DNA from: CAIWHR01 sp963811685
GTDB lineage: Bacteria > Pseudomonadota > Gammaproteobacteria > Burkholderiales > Casimicrobiaceae
Length of the DNA stretch: 64,000 nucleotides
Direction of reading: 5' to 3'
Assembly: GCA_963811685.1 (NCBI GenBank)
Contig: CAWESK010000004.1
Coordinates: 1 to 64,000, forward strand
The position numbers and the translations under genes were made by a program. Positions within the stretch are counted from its first letter, which is position 1. Each line of letters opens with the position of its first letter. Shown in pieces: positions 63,458 through 64,000 of this stretch. The notes under the pieces are model-generated. The model was not told the origin of the DNA. It was given only the letters and a program-made list of their open reading frames with translations, and did no database searches.

Positions 63458-64000
63458 ATGCCCCGCGCCACCAAGATCGTCGCCACGCTCGGCCCCGCCT
63501 GCAGCGAGCCCGCGACGCTGACGCGCCTCATCGCGGCGGGCGTCGACGTCGTGCGGATGAATTTCTCCCACGGCAAGGCCGCGGATCACGTGGCGCGCGC
63601 GCAGCAGGTCCGCGACGTGGCGCACACGCTCGGCCGCGAGGTCGCGATCATGGCGGACCTGCAGGGGCCGAAGATCCGCGTCGGCAAGTTCGCCGACGGC
63701 AAGGTGGAGCTCGAGCCGGGGCAGCGCTTCGACCTCGATGCCGAATTGAAGATCGGAGACGCCACCCAGGTCGGCCTCGATTACAAGGAGCTTCCGCGCG
63801 ACGTCGCGCCGGGCGCGATCCTGCTGCTCAACGATGGCCTGATCCGGCTGGTCGTCGAGGCCGTCGACGGGCCGCGCATCGTCACGCGCGTGGTGCTGGG
63901 CGGCACGCTGTCGAACAACAAGGGGATCAACCGGCTGGGCGGCGGGCTCACCGCGCCTGCGTTGACGGCCAAGGACATGGACGACGTGAAGGCGGCGGTC
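63458..64000 (+). CDS. pyk: Pyruvate kinase, cut by the window's right edge
   Basis: 181 N-terminal codons are visible from ATG 63458 after AGGAACCC. RATKIVATLGPACSEPATL starts the fold; RMNFSHGKAADH carries the active-site Arg and the MNFSHG signature, DLQGPKIRVGKF is the B-domain entrance, and LNDGLIRLVVEAVDG follows. It converts phosphoenolpyruvate and ADP to pyruvate and ATP. It continues tkt-gap-pgk-pyk in the same orientation. Confidence 0.93.
   Translation, partial: MPRATKIVATLGPACSEPATLTRLIAAGVDVVRMNFSHGKAADHVARAQQVRDVAHTLGREVAIMADLQGPKIRVGKFADGKVELEPGQRFDLDAELKIGDATQVGLDYKELPRDVAPGAILLLNDGLIRLVVEAVDGPRIVTRVVLGGTLSNNKGINRLGGGLTAPALTAKDMDDVKAAV

Overview
The window is a GC-rich chromosomal segment, almost certainly from a betaproteobacterium of Burkholderiales or related type. 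The grounds are gene order and content: prfB-lysS; rplM-rpsI-argC-(DUF6776-like)-bactofilin-erpA ... anmK-M23 peptidase-tyrS; argH divergent from an AlgZ/AlgR-type two-component pair; soxYZAXB; and tkt-gap-pgk-pyk. Coding density is very high and genes run on both strands. There is no CRISPR array, prophage, transposase or rRNA.

Layout. 1-6.0 kb: an SRPBCC protein cut by the left edge, an SDR protein, an H1-like basic protein, a hemolysin III protein, a secreted Pro/Gln-rich repeat protein, a small cytochrome c, tRNA-Pro(UGG) and a DUF3943 protein. 6.1-8.9 kb: copper export (copZ, copA) and a DUF962 membrane protein. 8.9-16.2 kb: threonine aldolase, lysS, prfB with its recoding site, nudC, a TPR protein, two cyclophilins and lpxH. 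16.2-22.2 kb: two secreted proteins, then a cystathionine gamma-synthase-family gene behind a SAM-II riboswitch and terminator, then a flavoprotein disulfide reductase. 22.2-28.8 kb: Rep helicase, apaH, plsC, a PfkB kinase and the AlgZR-like pair. 29-43.97 kb: argH, housekeeping ribosomal/arginine/Fe-S/cell-wall genes, an inserted cyclase-TPR and beta-propeller block, anmK, an M23 peptidase and tyrS. 44-49.7 kb: two accessory glycan-type genes inserted between tyrS and soxB, then soxBXAZY. 49.7-54.1 kb: a DUF350 / GspS-like ATP-grasp / DUF1190 trio resembling E. coli yjfL-yjfC-yjfM, an intradiol dioxygenase, speE and speD. 54.3-64 kb: tkt, a GNAT, gap, a DUF6356 protein, pgk, two DUF4397 lipoproteins, a secreted MetX-like hydrolase and the start of pyk.

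Cooperation. soxYZAXB encodes the periplasmic thiosulfate-oxidation core. copZ/copA handle cytoplasmic copper. speD and speE together make spermidine, and a GspS-like ATP-grasp protein is encoded nearby. tkt/gap/pgk/pyk form a central-carbon cluster. argC and argH belong to arginine synthesis.

Two observations dominate. First, eleven otherwise well-conserved genes, including the essential lysS and tkt, are broken by single-base shifts. Nearly all are +1 insertions, mostly next to short G/C runs, so sequencing or assembly indels are more likely than gene decay. Second, between tyrS and soxB there is an internal scar in which a degenerate soxB 3' end is fused to a degenerate tyrS 3' end. The locus therefore reads tyrS-end / methyltransferase / soxB-end / tyrS-end / glycosyltransferase / soxB, the footprint of a tandem, allele-like integration of two different cargo genes into one slot.
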